From assembly GCA_030428565.1 (NCBI GenBank), contig JAUIDR010000022.1:1-49751 (forward strand): 49,751 bases of DNA, given 5' to 3'. The position numbers were made by a program, and so were the translations under genes. This DNA is from Alphaproteobacteria bacterium. GTDB taxonomy: Bacteria > Pseudomonadota > Alphaproteobacteria > UBA7985 > JAUIBT01. This document shows positions 15,754 through 24,390 of this stretch, piece by piece. A model generated the notes under the pieces. It had not been told where the DNA came from. It searched no databases and saw nothing but the letters and a program-made list of their open reading frames with translations. Within the stretch, counting starts at the first letter, position 1. Every line of letters begins with the position of its first letter.

Positions 15754-16629
15754 ATGAAGTCGCAACTGCAAGCTTGGCTGCCGCGCATCGTACTGGCCCC
15801 CAGCTTCTTGCTCATCCTATTGTTCGTCTATGGCTTTATTGCCTACACGGGCTATCTGTCCCTCTCAGATTCGCGTATGTTGCCGTCGTATGGCTGGGTC
15901 GGTTTTGCCAACTATGATCGGCTGTTCGGTCTGCGTCATTGGAAGACCGCGCTCAACAATTTGTGGATCTTCGGGCTGCTCTACATCGGAATTTGTACGG
16001 CCTTGGGGCTGTTCTTAGCGATTTTGCTCGATCAGAAAATTCGCGGCGAAGGCTTCATTCGCCCGATCTATCTCTATCCTATGGCGCTGTCCTTCATCGT
16101 GACTGGTACCGCCTGGAAATGGTTCCTAGACCCCGGCATTGGCCTTGAGAGCATCATGCACAATTGGGGTTGGTCCAGCTTTGATTTCGATTGGATCAAG
16201 AACCGCAACTACGCCATCTACACCGTCGTTATCGCCGCGGTCTGGCAGTCGTCGGGCTTCGTCATGGCCATGTTCCTTGCGGGACTGCGCGGCGTTGATT
16301 CTGAGATCATCAAGGCCGCCCAAATCGACGGCGCGCAATCTTGGCGCATCTATTGGCGGGTCATCATTCCCATGATGCGACCCGTGTTTTTGTCGTCGTT
16401 CGTGGTCTTGGCCCACCTGGCGATTAAGGCCTATGACTTGGTGATCGCGCTGACGGGCGGCGGACCAGGCCGAGCGACAGAGCTACCCTCGACCTTCATG
16501 TACTCCTACACCTTTACCCGCAACCAGATGGGGGTCGGCGCATCGGCGGCCATCATCATGCTGATCATGATCTTCTCGATCATCGTGCCCTATATTTATT
16601 CCGAATTGCGTAGCGAGAAGCGGTCATGA
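15754..16629 (+). CDS. Sugar ABC transporter permease (GtsB/MalF-type)
   Basis: A 291-residue permease with six predicted membrane helices. The EAA loop is in IIKAAQIDGAQSWRIYWRVIIPMM. The frame opens earlier, at 15721, but the ATG at 15754 lies 9 nt behind GGAGGG and starts just before the first helix. It ends in an ATGA overlap with the next permease. Short for the MalF family (no large periplasmic loop), as usual for monosaccharide CUT1 importers of the Gts type. Confidence 0.88.
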   Translation: MKSQLQAWLPRIVLAPSFLLILLFVYGFIAYTGYLSLSDSRMLPSYGWVGFANYDRLFGLRHWKTALNNLWIFGLLYIGICTALGLFLAILLDQKIRGEGFIRPIYLYPMALSFIVTGTAWKWFLDPGIGLESIMHNWGWSSFDFDWIKNRNYAIYTVVIAAVWQSSGFVMAMFLAGLRGVDSEIIKAAQIDGAQSWRIYWRVIIPMMRPVFLSSFVVLAHLAIKAYDLVIALTGGGPGRATELPSTFMYSYTFTRNQMGVGASAAIIMLIMIFSIIVPYIYSELRSEKRS

Positions 16630-17507
16630 GCCAGTCCCGTTCTACCCAATCTTCGAACCGCCGCGTTTGGCTGCGCGCTCTGCTCTACGCGGTCCTGCTG
16701 GTCTTTGTGGTATACTACCTGCTGCCACTCTACGTCATGCTGGTCAATTCCTTCAAACCCTTGGACGAGATCCGCGGCGGCAACATGCTAGCCTTGCCCG
16801 ATCTTTGGACGCTGGAGCCTTGGAAAGCGGCTTGGTCATCGGCCCAGATCGGCGTGCAACCAACGGGCCTTAAGCCCTACTTTTTCAACTCCATCATGAT
16901 GGTGGTGCCCGCCGTTGCTCTCTCGACGCTCTTGGGCGCGGTCAATGGCTACGTGCTGACGAAGTGGCAATTCCCCGGTCACGGCCTGATCTTTGCTATG
17001 ATCCTTTTGGCCTGCTTTATTCCGTTTCAAATCGTGTTGATCCCCATGGCGCGGGTGCTGGGAATTTTGGGCTTGGCGGGCTCGACCCCCGGGCTGGTGT
17101 TGGTCCACCTGGTCTATGGTCTGGGCTTTACCACGCTGTTTTTCCGCAACTATTACGCGGCCTTCCCGACCGAATTGGTGCGTGCTGCCCAGATGGACGG
17201 CGCCAATTTCTTCCAAGTGTTTTGGCGGATCTTGCTGCCCAGCTCGGGCCCAATCATCGTCGTGACGGTCATTTGGCAATTCACCAATATTTGGAACGAC
17301 TTCCTGTTCGGCGCCTCGTTTGCCGACTTCGATTCCATCCCCATGACGGTGGCCTTGAACAACCTGGTCAACTCCTCGACCGGGGTTAAAGAATACAACG
17401 TCCACTTTGCGGGCGCGATCTTGGCCGCTTTGCCGACCCTGGTGGTCTACGTTGTATCAGGACGCTATTTTGTGCGCGGCCTCATGGCTGGCGCCGTAAA
17501 AGGATAA
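16626..17507 (+). CDS. Sugar ABC transporter permease (GtsC/MalG-type)
   Basis: A 293-residue second permease. A cytoplasmic N-terminus of about 18 residues comes first, then six helices and the EAA loop ELVRAAQMDGANFFQVFWRILLP. The family-typical C-terminal end RYFVRGLMAGAVKG is complete. It overlaps the previous gene by 4 bp and ends 4 bp before the ATPase gene. It forms the heterodimeric channel with the upstream permease. Confidence 0.88.
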   Translation: MSQSRSTQSSNRRVWLRALLYAVLLVFVVYYLLPLYVMLVNSFKPLDEIRGGNMLALPDLWTLEPWKAAWSSAQIGVQPTGLKPYFFNSIMMVVPAVALSTLLGAVNGYVLTKWQFPGHGLIFAMILLACFIPFQIVLIPMARVLGILGLAGSTPGLVLVHLVYGLGFTTLFFRNYYAAFPTELVRAAQMDGANFFQVFWRILLPSSGPIIVVTVIWQFTNIWNDFLFGASFADFDSIPMTVALNNLVNSSTGVKEYNVHFAGAILAALPTLVVYVVSGRYFVRGLMAGAVKG

Positions 17508-17511
17508 GCAC

Positions 17512-18627
17512 ATGGCATCTTTAAAGCTGCAAAACATCCGCAAACAGTACAACAAGCTAGAAGTCCTGAAGGGCATCGATATCGAGATCGAAGACGGCGG
17601 TTTTCTGGTGCTGGTCGGTCCGTCGGGATGCGGTAAGTCCACGCTGCTGAACTGTATCGCAGGTCTGGAGGACACCAGCTCGGGCGATATCAAAATCGGC
17701 GATAAGTCGGTGGTGGATCTGCACCCCTCGCAGCGTGATATCGCGATGGTGTTTCAATCCTACGCGCTGTACCCCAATATGAACGTGGCCCAGAATATCG
17801 CGTTTGGCATGGAGATGCGCGGCATCGCCAAAGCCGAGCGTGAAGCCGCGATCGCGCGTGTCGCCGAGACCTTGCAAATCACCGAGCTGCTGAAGCGTAA
17901 GCCCAGCCAGCTGTCGGGCGGCCAACGCCAACGGGTCGCCATGGGCCGCGCGCTGGTGCGCGATCCCCAGGTCTTTTTGTTCGATGAGCCGCTGTCGAAC
18001 CTAGACGCCAAGCTGCGCGTAGATATGCGCACCGAGATCAAGAAACTGCACCAGACCATGGGCACCACCATTGTCTATGTGACCCACGATCAGATCGAGG
18101 CGCTGACGCTGGCGACCAAGATCGCCGTGCTGAAGTTCGGTGAGTTGCAGCAGTTTGGCACGCCCAAAGAGATCTATGACCAGCCCAAAAATTTGTTTGT
18201 GGCCGAATTCATGGGCTCGCCGTCCATGAACCTGATGCGTGCGCGGATTGAAGAAGCCGATGGCGCGCTGGTGGCCAAGGTCGAAGCCGACGGCGATGAG
18301 GCGCTGGTCTTGCCGTTGGTGGGCCAGGAGGCCTTGGCTGCACACAAGGGCAAAGAGGTGATTTTGGGCCTGCGCCCGGAAGCCATCACCGACCAAGCCT
18401 CGGCTTCGGGGCAAGATCAAGAACGTGTCTTGCTCAAGACCTGCAAAATTAATGTGGTCGAGCCCGCGGGCTCGGATACTTTTGTCACCACTAGTCTGGG
18501 CGGCAAGGAGGTGATCGCGCGTCTGGGCGCCGATGCTGTTGTGAGTGCAGGTGAAAGCATGCCGCTGGCCTTCAACATGGCTAAGGCGGTGTTCTTTGAT
18601 CCCAGCAGTGAGCAGCGTATCGGCTAA
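17512..18627 (+). CDS. Sugar ABC transporter ATPase (MalK/UgpC/GtsD-type)
   Basis: A 371-residue ATPase. Walker A GPSGCGKST is at 36-44. The Q-loop is in VFQSYALYPNMNV, the signature is LSGGQRQRVAMGRALVRDP, Walker B is VFLFDEPLSNLD, and the switch is TIVYVTHDQIEA. The C-terminal third is the TOBE/MalK regulatory domain (GLRPEAI). It completes a four-gene importer. Its stop is 58 bp from the convergent stop of the ABC exporter. Confidence 0.92.
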   Translation: MASLKLQNIRKQYNKLEVLKGIDIEIEDGGFLVLVGPSGCGKSTLLNCIAGLEDTSSGDIKIGDKSVVDLHPSQRDIAMVFQSYALYPNMNVAQNIAFGMEMRGIAKAEREAAIARVAETLQITELLKRKPSQLSGGQRQRVAMGRALVRDPQVFLFDEPLSNLDAKLRVDMRTEIKKLHQTMGTTIVYVTHDQIEALTLATKIAVLKFGELQQFGTPKEIYDQPKNLFVAEFMGSPSMNLMRARIEEADGALVAKVEADGDEALVLPLVGQEALAAHKGKEVILGLRPEAITDQASASGQDQERVLLKTCKINVVEPAGSDTFVTTSLGGKEVIARLGADAVVSAGESMPLAFNMAKAVFFDPSSEQRIG

Positions 18628-18652
18628 CGTCGGCCCGAGCGCGCGCGACCCA

Positions 18653-18676
18653 GAGCCGGAGCCTGAGCCAGAGCTT
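18653..18676. repeat. Imperfect 12-bp tandem duplication between convergent genes
   Basis: gagccggagcct is followed by gagccagagctt (two mismatches) in the 58-bp space between the stop codons at 18627 and 18686. Confidence 0.6.
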
Positions 18677-18685
18677 GAGTCATCG

Positions 18686-20542
18686 TCATGCGCCGCGCGG
18701 CGCGGCCTCAAAGCCGCCCGCTTGGCGCCGCCAGAGCTGGGCATAAAGGCCCGGCTGCTCAAGCAATTGTGCGTGCGAGCCTTCTTGCACAATGCGCCCG
18801 TCTTCCATCACGAAGATCCGATCCGCCTGCTGGATGGTGGCCAAGCGGTGGGCGATGGTCAACACCGTCTTGTTCTGACTGACCAGCTCTAGCTGGGCCT
18901 GAAGCTGAGCCTCGGTCTCGGAATCTAGGGCCGAGGTGGCCTCATCGAAGACCACAATGGCTGCGTCCTTCAGCAAGACGCGCGCCAAAGCGATACGTTG
19001 GCGCTGGCCGCCCGATAGCTTTACGCCCCGCTCACCTACGCGAGCATCGAGCCCGCGTTGACCCTCGCTGTCTGCAAGGTCGGCAATGAAAGCGGCCGCG
19101 CTGGCCCGTTGTGCTGCCGCTTCGATTTCGGCGCGGCTGGCCTGCGGGCGACCATAGGCGATATTCTCGGCCACTGAGCGATGCAAAAGCGAGGTATCTT
19201 GCGTCACCATCGCGATGTTGGCGCGCAAGGAATCGCGCGTCACTTGGGCAATGTCTTGTCCGTCGATCAAGATGCGTCCCGCGTCCACGTCGAACAGGCG
19301 CAACAGCAAGGCGGTCAAAGTGGACTTGCCCGCGCCAGACGGGCCGACCAGGGCGATTTTTTCGCCTGGCTCAATGACGAAAGACAGGTCTTTGACCACG
19401 GCGCTTGAAGCTCCGTAGGAAAAGCTGACATTTTGAAACTCGATACGCCCTTGGCCGACGGCCAGGGCCGGGGCCTGCGGCTTGTCTTGCATGTCGGGCA
19501 CGATCGACACGGTGTCTAAGGATTCTTGCACCGTACCCAGCGCGGCGAAAATATTGGTCGCCATGTGCATGACCCAGTTTGACATGGCCATGACTTTGAA
19601 ACCCAGCGGCAGAGCGATGGCGATGGCTCCAGCGGTGACGAGGCCTTGGCGCCAAAACCAGAGCGAGAGCAAGAACAAGGCCAGGATCATGGCCGCGTTC
19701 AGCAGCTCCAGGGCCAAATCAGCCAGATACATCAAGACGTTGACCGAACGCGCCCGCTGCAGCGCCTCGCGCATGGCCTGCATGACGAAGCGATCTTCGT
19801 TGCGCGCGTTGCCGAACAACTGCACCGTTTGAATGTTGGTGTAGGCATCGACGATGCGGCCCGAGACCTCGGACTTGGCTTTAAAGGCCAGTTTGTTGCG
19901 CGCCTGCAATCGCGGCACCAACCAGACAATGCCCGCAACATAGGCTAGCATCCAGAGCCCGAGCGGCAGCATGAGCCAGGGGCTGAGCGAGACCAGAATC
20001 GTCAGCGCCACCAAGCCGAAGGCAAAGACGTAGGACACGGCTTCCATGAGCCCGCCGACGACTTCGTGGGTCGCCCGGCCCAGTCCGGTGACTTTGTTGG
20101 CGACGCGCCCGGCGAACTCGTTCTGGAAGAAGGAAAAGGACTGCGCCAGAACGTGCCGGTGCGCCTGGCGGGTCAACATAGGGTCGAAGGAGGAGTGGAA
20201 CAACAGATAGGTCATCACGCCTTCGGCGGCGAACAGGATCGGGCGCGCGGCCAGAGCAAAGATGGCGAGCGCGATGAACTGTCCATCGCTGAGCGTTGGG
20301 CTCGCTGCGCTGGGCAGGATGTACTTATCAATGGTCACACCCAGCAATACCGGCAGCAGGGCATCGGCTATACCATAGAGCACGGACATGGTGAGCATGG
20401 TGGCGCTGACCAGGCGCATTTGTCCGATGGCGGCGCGGATATAGCCCCAGGCCCCCGTGGGAGGGTGCGTATAAGGTGGGTCTTGGTCCAGCGGCAGCAG
20501 CCGGTCGAGCCAGCGCAGCCAGGCTTGGGGTCGAAAGGCCAT
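18686..20542 (-). CDS. ABC exporter, fused permease-ATPase (MsbA/multidrug type)
   Basis: A 618-residue half-transporter expected to work as a homodimer in the inner membrane. Six membrane helices lie within roughly residues 35-335. The ATPase domain has Walker A GPSGAGKST, the Q-loop in MVTQDTS, signature LSGGQRQRIALARVLL, Walker B IVVFDEATSALD and switch TIAHR. The ATG at 20542 is behind AAAGGA; the frame extends to 20614 without a better start. It is a single gene, so the substrate (lipid, drug or peptide) is open. A 206-bp gap separates it from the lipoprotein gene upstream on the same strand. Confidence 0.88.
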   Translation of the reverse strand: MAFRPQAWLRWLDRLLPLDQDPPYTHPPTGAWGYIRAAIGQMRLVSATMLTMSVLYGIADALLPVLLGVTIDKYILPSAASPTLSDGQFIALAIFALAARPILFAAEGVMTYLLFHSSFDPMLTRQAHRHVLAQSFSFFQNEFAGRVANKVTGLGRATHEVVGGLMEAVSYVFAFGLVALTILVSLSPWLMLPLGLWMLAYVAGIVWLVPRLQARNKLAFKAKSEVSGRIVDAYTNIQTVQLFGNARNEDRFVMQAMREALQRARSVNVLMYLADLALELLNAAMILALFLLSLWFWRQGLVTAGAIAIALPLGFKVMAMSNWVMHMATNIFAALGTVQESLDTVSIVPDMQDKPQAPALAVGQGRIEFQNVSFSYGASSAVVKDLSFVIEPGEKIALVGPSGAGKSTLTALLLRLFDVDAGRILIDGQDIAQVTRDSLRANIAMVTQDTSLLHRSVAENIAYGRPQASRAEIEAAAQRASAAAFIADLADSEGQRGLDARVGERGVKLSGGQRQRIALARVLLKDAAIVVFDEATSALDSETEAQLQAQLELVSQNKTVLTIAHRLATIQQADRIFVMEDGRIVQEGSHAQLLEQPGLYAQLWRRQAGGFEAAPRGA

Positions 20543-20721
20543 GGCGTGTCCTTTGCGGCGTTTTTTCCGACAGCGGTGGCTTCGGTTAGCGGCACCGGGC
20601 GCGCAGCTTGGCAAGATAGGGGCGTTGGGGCAACCAGGCGCTGGTCCCGGACAAGGCGAGCAGCCCAGCCGCTTAGCGTCGCCGTCTCTAAGATAGGACG
20701 CACCAGCTTAGCGCCACAAGG

Positions 20722-20748
20722 GCAAGCTCGGCAAGCGCGGCAAGCGCG
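20722..20748. repeat. Three 9-bp tandem repeats abutting a stop codon
   Basis: gcaagctcg, gcaagcgcg, gcaagcgcg run directly up to the minus-strand stop codon at 20749-20751 of the M23 lipoprotein gene. The first unit has one mismatch. Confidence 0.85.
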
Positions 20749-21630
20749 CTAGTCGCGCCAGGCGGTGGACTTGCGGTGATAGAGCATGGGGTGGATCGAG
20801 CGGCTGTCTTTGCGCGCCTTATAGCTCTGCCCGTCGGTAGCGTGCACCGCGTAGTGCAGGTGCGAGTTGGCGCCCCAGTTGGCAATGCGGCCCAACAGTT
20901 GGCCTTTGCGCACCTGTTGGCCTTGCCGCAGCTTGGATGACGGCTGAATGTGCCAATAGGTGAAATGGTAGCCCGCGTGCTGACCCTGGCCTTTGAGTAC
21001 AAGACCGCCATGGCGGCCCGCGCTCTCGGCATACTCGAGCCAGCCGTCGGTGATGGCAAAGACCGGTGTGCCCTTGCGAGCCATGACGTCAATACCGCCA
21101 TGGAAATCCTTGCGTCCCCACAAGGAGCGCCAACCATAGTCGGAACTGTATTCCGCCTTTTGATCGGCGAGCAGGAAGCCTAGCGAGTGGTCCCAAGGGC
21201 GCTTGACCCACTCCTGGGGCGTGCGGCGCGGGCGCTTCGTGGCGTCAAATTGAGGGTCCATGCGGCGCATGGCGGTCAACAGGCGCTCCCGGTCTGGGTT
21301 CGGCTGGCGAAAATCCCTAGGGTAAAGGTCGCTGGGATAAAGATCGCTGGGATAGCTGGCGGCCGCGGTCAAAGGCGGGGTGGCGCTGAGGCTCGCACTG
21401 GAGACTGCGATCAGATCACCGACGGGGTCGGGATCGGCGACAAAGGCATCCATCATGACCGGCGGCGGCGAAGCAAATTGGCTGGCGTAAGGATTGCCGG
21501 GCACCGCGTCTTTTAGCAGAGAATAGCTTTTAACTTCTGCGACTCGGTCGCGGGGATATGGAGTAGGAGCACAAGATGCTAGCGCCAGGACGGCGGCAAG
21601 ACTGGTAGAAATCTGAGCAAGGCAACGCAT
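20749..21630 (-). CDS. M23-family (LytM) metallopeptidase, lipoprotein
   Basis: A 293-residue envelope protein. A lipoprotein signal ends in LALASC with acylated C20. A Pro/Ser/Tyr-rich spacer follows, including YPSDLYPSDLYPRD, made by a 15-bp tandem duplication at 21324-21353. The M23 domain occupies about 165-285 with all expected residues: zinc ligands H177 and D181 (HGGID), H257 and H259 (SHLHY), and catalytic H227 (YWHIQP). Role by family: an endopeptidase cutting peptidoglycan cross-links, or septal wall remodelling. The next gene upstream (21988-23112) is also a lipoprotein with an M23-like fold but without zinc ligands. A terminator lies between them, so the two are transcribed separately. 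Confidence 0.85.
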   Translation of the reverse strand: MRCLAQISTSLAAVLALASCAPTPYPRDRVAEVKSYSLLKDAVPGNPYASQFASPPPVMMDAFVADPDPVGDLIAVSSASLSATPPLTAAASYPSDLYPSDLYPRDFRQPNPDRERLLTAMRRMDPQFDATKRPRRTPQEWVKRPWDHSLGFLLADQKAEYSSDYGWRSLWGRKDFHGGIDVMARKGTPVFAITDGWLEYAESAGRHGGLVLKGQGQHAGYHFTYWHIQPSSKLRQGQQVRKGQLLGRIANWGANSHLHYAVHATDGQSYKARKDSRSIHPMLYHRKSTAWRD

Positions 21631-21835
21631 AATGGCGAAGGTCCAAGGTATAAAATGACTGTCACCAAGCTGCCCCGAACGCCGGACGCAACTCAGCCTA
21701 AAATAGCTCTGTGTTCAAAAAGAAATCCTGCATTTTCAATGCGATATCGCCAAGCTGTTCCCGCAAAATGGCGGTCTGCCTTGGGGCGCGCTGGAAAGTC
21801 TTTGTGACCCTTATTTTCGCCAAGCGCGCAAGCAT

Positions 21836-21876
21836 AAAAAAACGCTGTGTTCGGGAGGTAAGGCCCAAACACAGCG
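21836..21876 (-). terminator. Rho-independent terminator of the degenerate-M23 lipoprotein gene
   Basis: On the minus strand, CGCTGTGTT and AACACAGCG (21868-21876 and 21843-21851) form a perfect 9-bp stem. A run of T (plus-strand A, 21836-21842) follows at once. It lies 112 bp after the stop of the gene ending at 21988. The rest of 21631-21987 holds no gene and presumably contains the promoter of the gene starting at 21630. Confidence 0.85.
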
Positions 21877-21987
21877 ATATTAAGACAAACGGACGTAATC
21901 GTTAAGTTTTTTATCGTGCCCGTGGCGTCCCATCGCTCTTGAGTGGGCGGCGGGGCGCTGGCTTACGGGCCAACCTTAAAGCATGCC

Positions 21988-23112
21988 TTAGAGCATGAAG
22001 GCCGCGACGTAGTATGGGTGGATAGCATTGGCCTGGTTGGCCGCCGACAGTTGGTTCGCAGGAACGAAGTGTACGGTGTGCTCGAACTGACCGCTCTTAG
22101 ACACAGTGCCCAAAATCACATCGCTGCTGATGGTCTGACCCACACGCAGGTGGCCGCCAACTTCCAGGTTGCTGAATTCGAACTCCAGGCCGTGCGCGCG
22201 GACCGAGATGGTCGACTTGTCATCGGCGAAGGTGATCTTCGAGATGGTGCCGTTGACCGGAGATACCACAGGGGTGCCGATCTGTGCGCCAATCACCATG
22301 GCGTCTTTGAAGCCGTCGGTCGGATTAACCGCATCCCAACCAAAGTCGCGCAGGACGTTGGCTTGCAGGTCAGAGGGAATGAAACGCATCAACTTAGGCA
22401 GGCGCTGACCGCGCAGAGCCGAAGCAACGCTGCTGCGCTGGCGGGGATCGGCGTAGGGGAAGCCCTTGAGCGCCGCCAACTGGGCTTGCGCGAATTCGGG
22501 CAGGCTCAGCTCACGACCGGCTGGAACGGGAACCGCAGGGATGCTGCCAGGAATGGGAAGCTCAGCAACAGAGGTCGGTGCTGCCGGCAGGCCGCCAGCT
22601 GGCATGTCAACGGTCTGCAGCGCCGAAGTCTGAACCGGTGTCGGTGACATTTGCTGGGGGATAGCCTGCATTTGACCGGGCTGAAGACCAGCAACCGCAG
22701 CGCTAGCAGGCAAGGTCTGCGGCGCAGAGCCGACCGCACCCGCTTGACGCGCAAAGCGCGGCTGCTGCGCGGGGTAAGGATAGGCTGGGTTCTGATAGGC
22801 TGCAACGCCTTGAGGCGCCTGCAGGGTCTGTGGGATAACATTGCCTTGACCGGGTGCATAAGCATTGCCGGTTTGCTCGACCGCCAGTGCAGCAGTCAGC
22901 GGCACCGCGTTCGGTGCGGTTGGGTGGTAAGCGCCCGGATAGGCCGCGTTGGCAGCCGGCGCTGGTGTTGCTTGTGCGGTTTCAGTCGCGGTCTCAGCGC
23001 TGTCCCCTTTGAAGCCGTTTTTGAAGGCGTCGAACTTGTCCTGAGCGCCTTGGCAGCCAGCCAAGGTCAGGCTGGACAAACACGCCAGGCTCACGATCCA
23101 CTTGTTGTTCAT
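21988..23112 (-). CDS. Lipoprotein with catalytically degenerate M23 (LytM-like) domain
   Basis: A 374-residue lipoprotein whose lipobox LTLAGC gives acylated C20. A long low-complexity Ala/Pro/Gln-rich linker spans about 40-210. The C-terminal beta-rich domain (about 250-374) follows the M23 pattern: GTPVVSPVNGTISKI, then LEVGGHLRVGQTI and a final HFV strand. The zinc-site residues are not conserved: the HxxxD pair is replaced by K269 and V273, and only H348 of the HxH pair remains. Degenerate LytM proteins such as EnvC and NlpD activate amidases instead of cutting peptidoglycan, so an activator or scaffold role is a fair inference. It has its own terminator and sits upstream of an apparently active M23 lipoprotein on the same strand. 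Confidence 0.75.
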   Translation of the reverse strand: MNNKWIVSLACLSSLTLAGCQGAQDKFDAFKNGFKGDSAETATETAQATPAPAANAAYPGAYHPTAPNAVPLTAALAVEQTGNAYAPGQGNVIPQTLQAPQGVAAYQNPAYPYPAQQPRFARQAGAVGSAPQTLPASAAVAGLQPGQMQAIPQQMSPTPVQTSALQTVDMPAGGLPAAPTSVAELPIPGSIPAVPVPAGRELSLPEFAQAQLAALKGFPYADPRQRSSVASALRGQRLPKLMRFIPSDLQANVLRDFGWDAVNPTDGFKDAMVIGAQIGTPVVSPVNGTISKITFADDKSTISVRAHGLEFEFSNLEVGGHLRVGQTISSDVILGTVSKSGQFEHTVHFVPANQLSAANQANAIHPYYVAAFML

Positions 23113-23190
23113 TATTAGGCTCCCCTAAAGCCAAGCATTTGAAAACAGGGAGCAGCGGCCGCTAGCCCGATGATGCCACTTTGAGGGCAG

Positions 23191-24276
23191 CTATCGGGTG
23201 ATGCCAACCTCATCAAAATAGAGTTCGGCACCGACATGGCGAGGGGCAGTTGCTCCAACTCCCGCCATTTTATCGGGATCCAAGCGGCCCAATAAAGGAT
23301 GCAAGTCCCTGAACGCCTCTAGGTTGTCAAACACGGACTTAGTCATCGTGTATGCCGCTTCTTTAGGTAGACTATCGGTTGAGACAATCGTTGAAGAGAA
23401 CGCTAAGGTGTTAATGTCGTTCTCTAGACCCTCGTAGGCCGACGAAGGGATCGTAACCTCAGATAGATAGGGATTATCGCGTATAAGGCGATCAAAGCTT
23501 TGCCCAGCAATCGGTACAAGATTAGCGCCGCAGCCCAAAATCATCTGTTGAATGACGGCCGAAGGCACGTTGGCTGGAATGAAAGCGGCATCAATACTCT
23601 CGTCAATACACATGGCTTTATAGATTTCTTGGCCGCGTAGACCAAAGGTGCCACTAAAAGATGATTGCGCAAATCCAGCGACCCGTAAAATGGCCTCTGA
23701 CAGCACTCTTTGACCGCTACCGTCGGGGCCAAGACTTATGCGTTTGTCTTTTAGCTCGCCCATTTCTTTAATTTCTGCACCGGCGCGGGCCACCAGCATA
23801 ATGGCGCGTGGTTGCAGCGAAAACATGTGACGTAGGGTGGTGAGCCGCAGGCCCGGAATGTCGCCGTTGTAGATATACGATTGCCAATCGGACTGGATCA
23901 AAAAGGCGCTAATGCGCCCATTTTGCATGCCCAGGATGTTTTCACGGATGCCCTTGGTCGGCATGACCCAGCACTCATAGCCGTGATCGGCGCTGTTGGC
24001 GTTAATGATGCTGCAAATCGCGCCACCAACCGCGTAGTTCGGCCCATTGACCGGGCCCGTGCCAATAATGAGGCGCGCGCGGACGTTGGCTTGCTGTGCC
24101 TCGGCAGAGGATAAGGGCGCCGCAAGGCTAAGGGCGAGCGTCAGGCCAAAGGCGAGCGCACAGGTCGCGGCCCAAATAGGGGCCGACGATAGCGCTGAAG
24201 CGGGTGTTGAGGCGGGGCGCCCAGAGCGAGGTATCAGGGCGCGAATGGCGGTGCGGATGAGCGTAGGACGTGGCAT
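23191..24276 (-). CDS. TAXI-family TRAP transporter solute-binding protein (orphan)
   Basis: A periplasmic binding protein of the TAXI (TRAP-associated extracytoplasmic immunogenic) family. The mature part begins near ANVRARLIIGTGPVNGPNYAVGGAI, the usual first strand, and the protein runs to the family-typical length. The start is uncertain. The ATG at 24276 gives 361 residues with a 34-residue basic n-region before the hydrophobic core and an AEAQ cleavage site. A GTG at 24372 would add 32 residues and bring the gene to within 18 bp of the MFS gene. TAXI proteins normally work with a fused 4TM-12TM TRAP permease; none lies here. It sits at the end of an apparent gcrA-MFS-TAXI unit, so it may feed a distant permease or act as a sensor. 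Confidence 0.75.
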   Translation of the reverse strand: MPRPTLIRTAIRALIPRSGRPASTPASALSSAPIWAATCALAFGLTLALSLAAPLSSAEAQQANVRARLIIGTGPVNGPNYAVGGAICSIINANSADHGYECWVMPTKGIRENILGMQNGRISAFLIQSDWQSYIYNGDIPGLRLTTLRHMFSLQPRAIMLVARAGAEIKEMGELKDKRISLGPDGSGQRVLSEAILRVAGFAQSSFSGTFGLRGQEIYKAMCIDESIDAAFIPANVPSAVIQQMILGCGANLVPIAGQSFDRLIRDNPYLSEVTIPSSAYEGLENDINTLAFSSTIVSTDSLPKEAAYTMTKSVFDNLEAFRDLHPLLGRLDPDKMAGVGATAPRHVGAELYFDEVGITR

Positions 24277-24390
24277 ATTTCTGGGCAGCAATGAGTGAAG
24301 ACGCGGCGGGCGAGGTTCGGCCAATAAGGTCGGGCCATGTGGCCTTGGCATGAAATCGGGACGCTGACCCACAACAAGGTGATCCTTAGG

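Noticed and set aside
20066-20752. 228-residue plus-strand frame opposite the ABC exporter
   Set aside because: Its sequence is Gly/Gln/Arg-rich shadow; the opposite strand carries a complete exporter.
21943-22647. 234-residue plus-strand frame opposite the degenerate M23 lipoprotein
   Set aside because: Shadow of a lipoprotein gene with signal peptide and terminator on the other strand.
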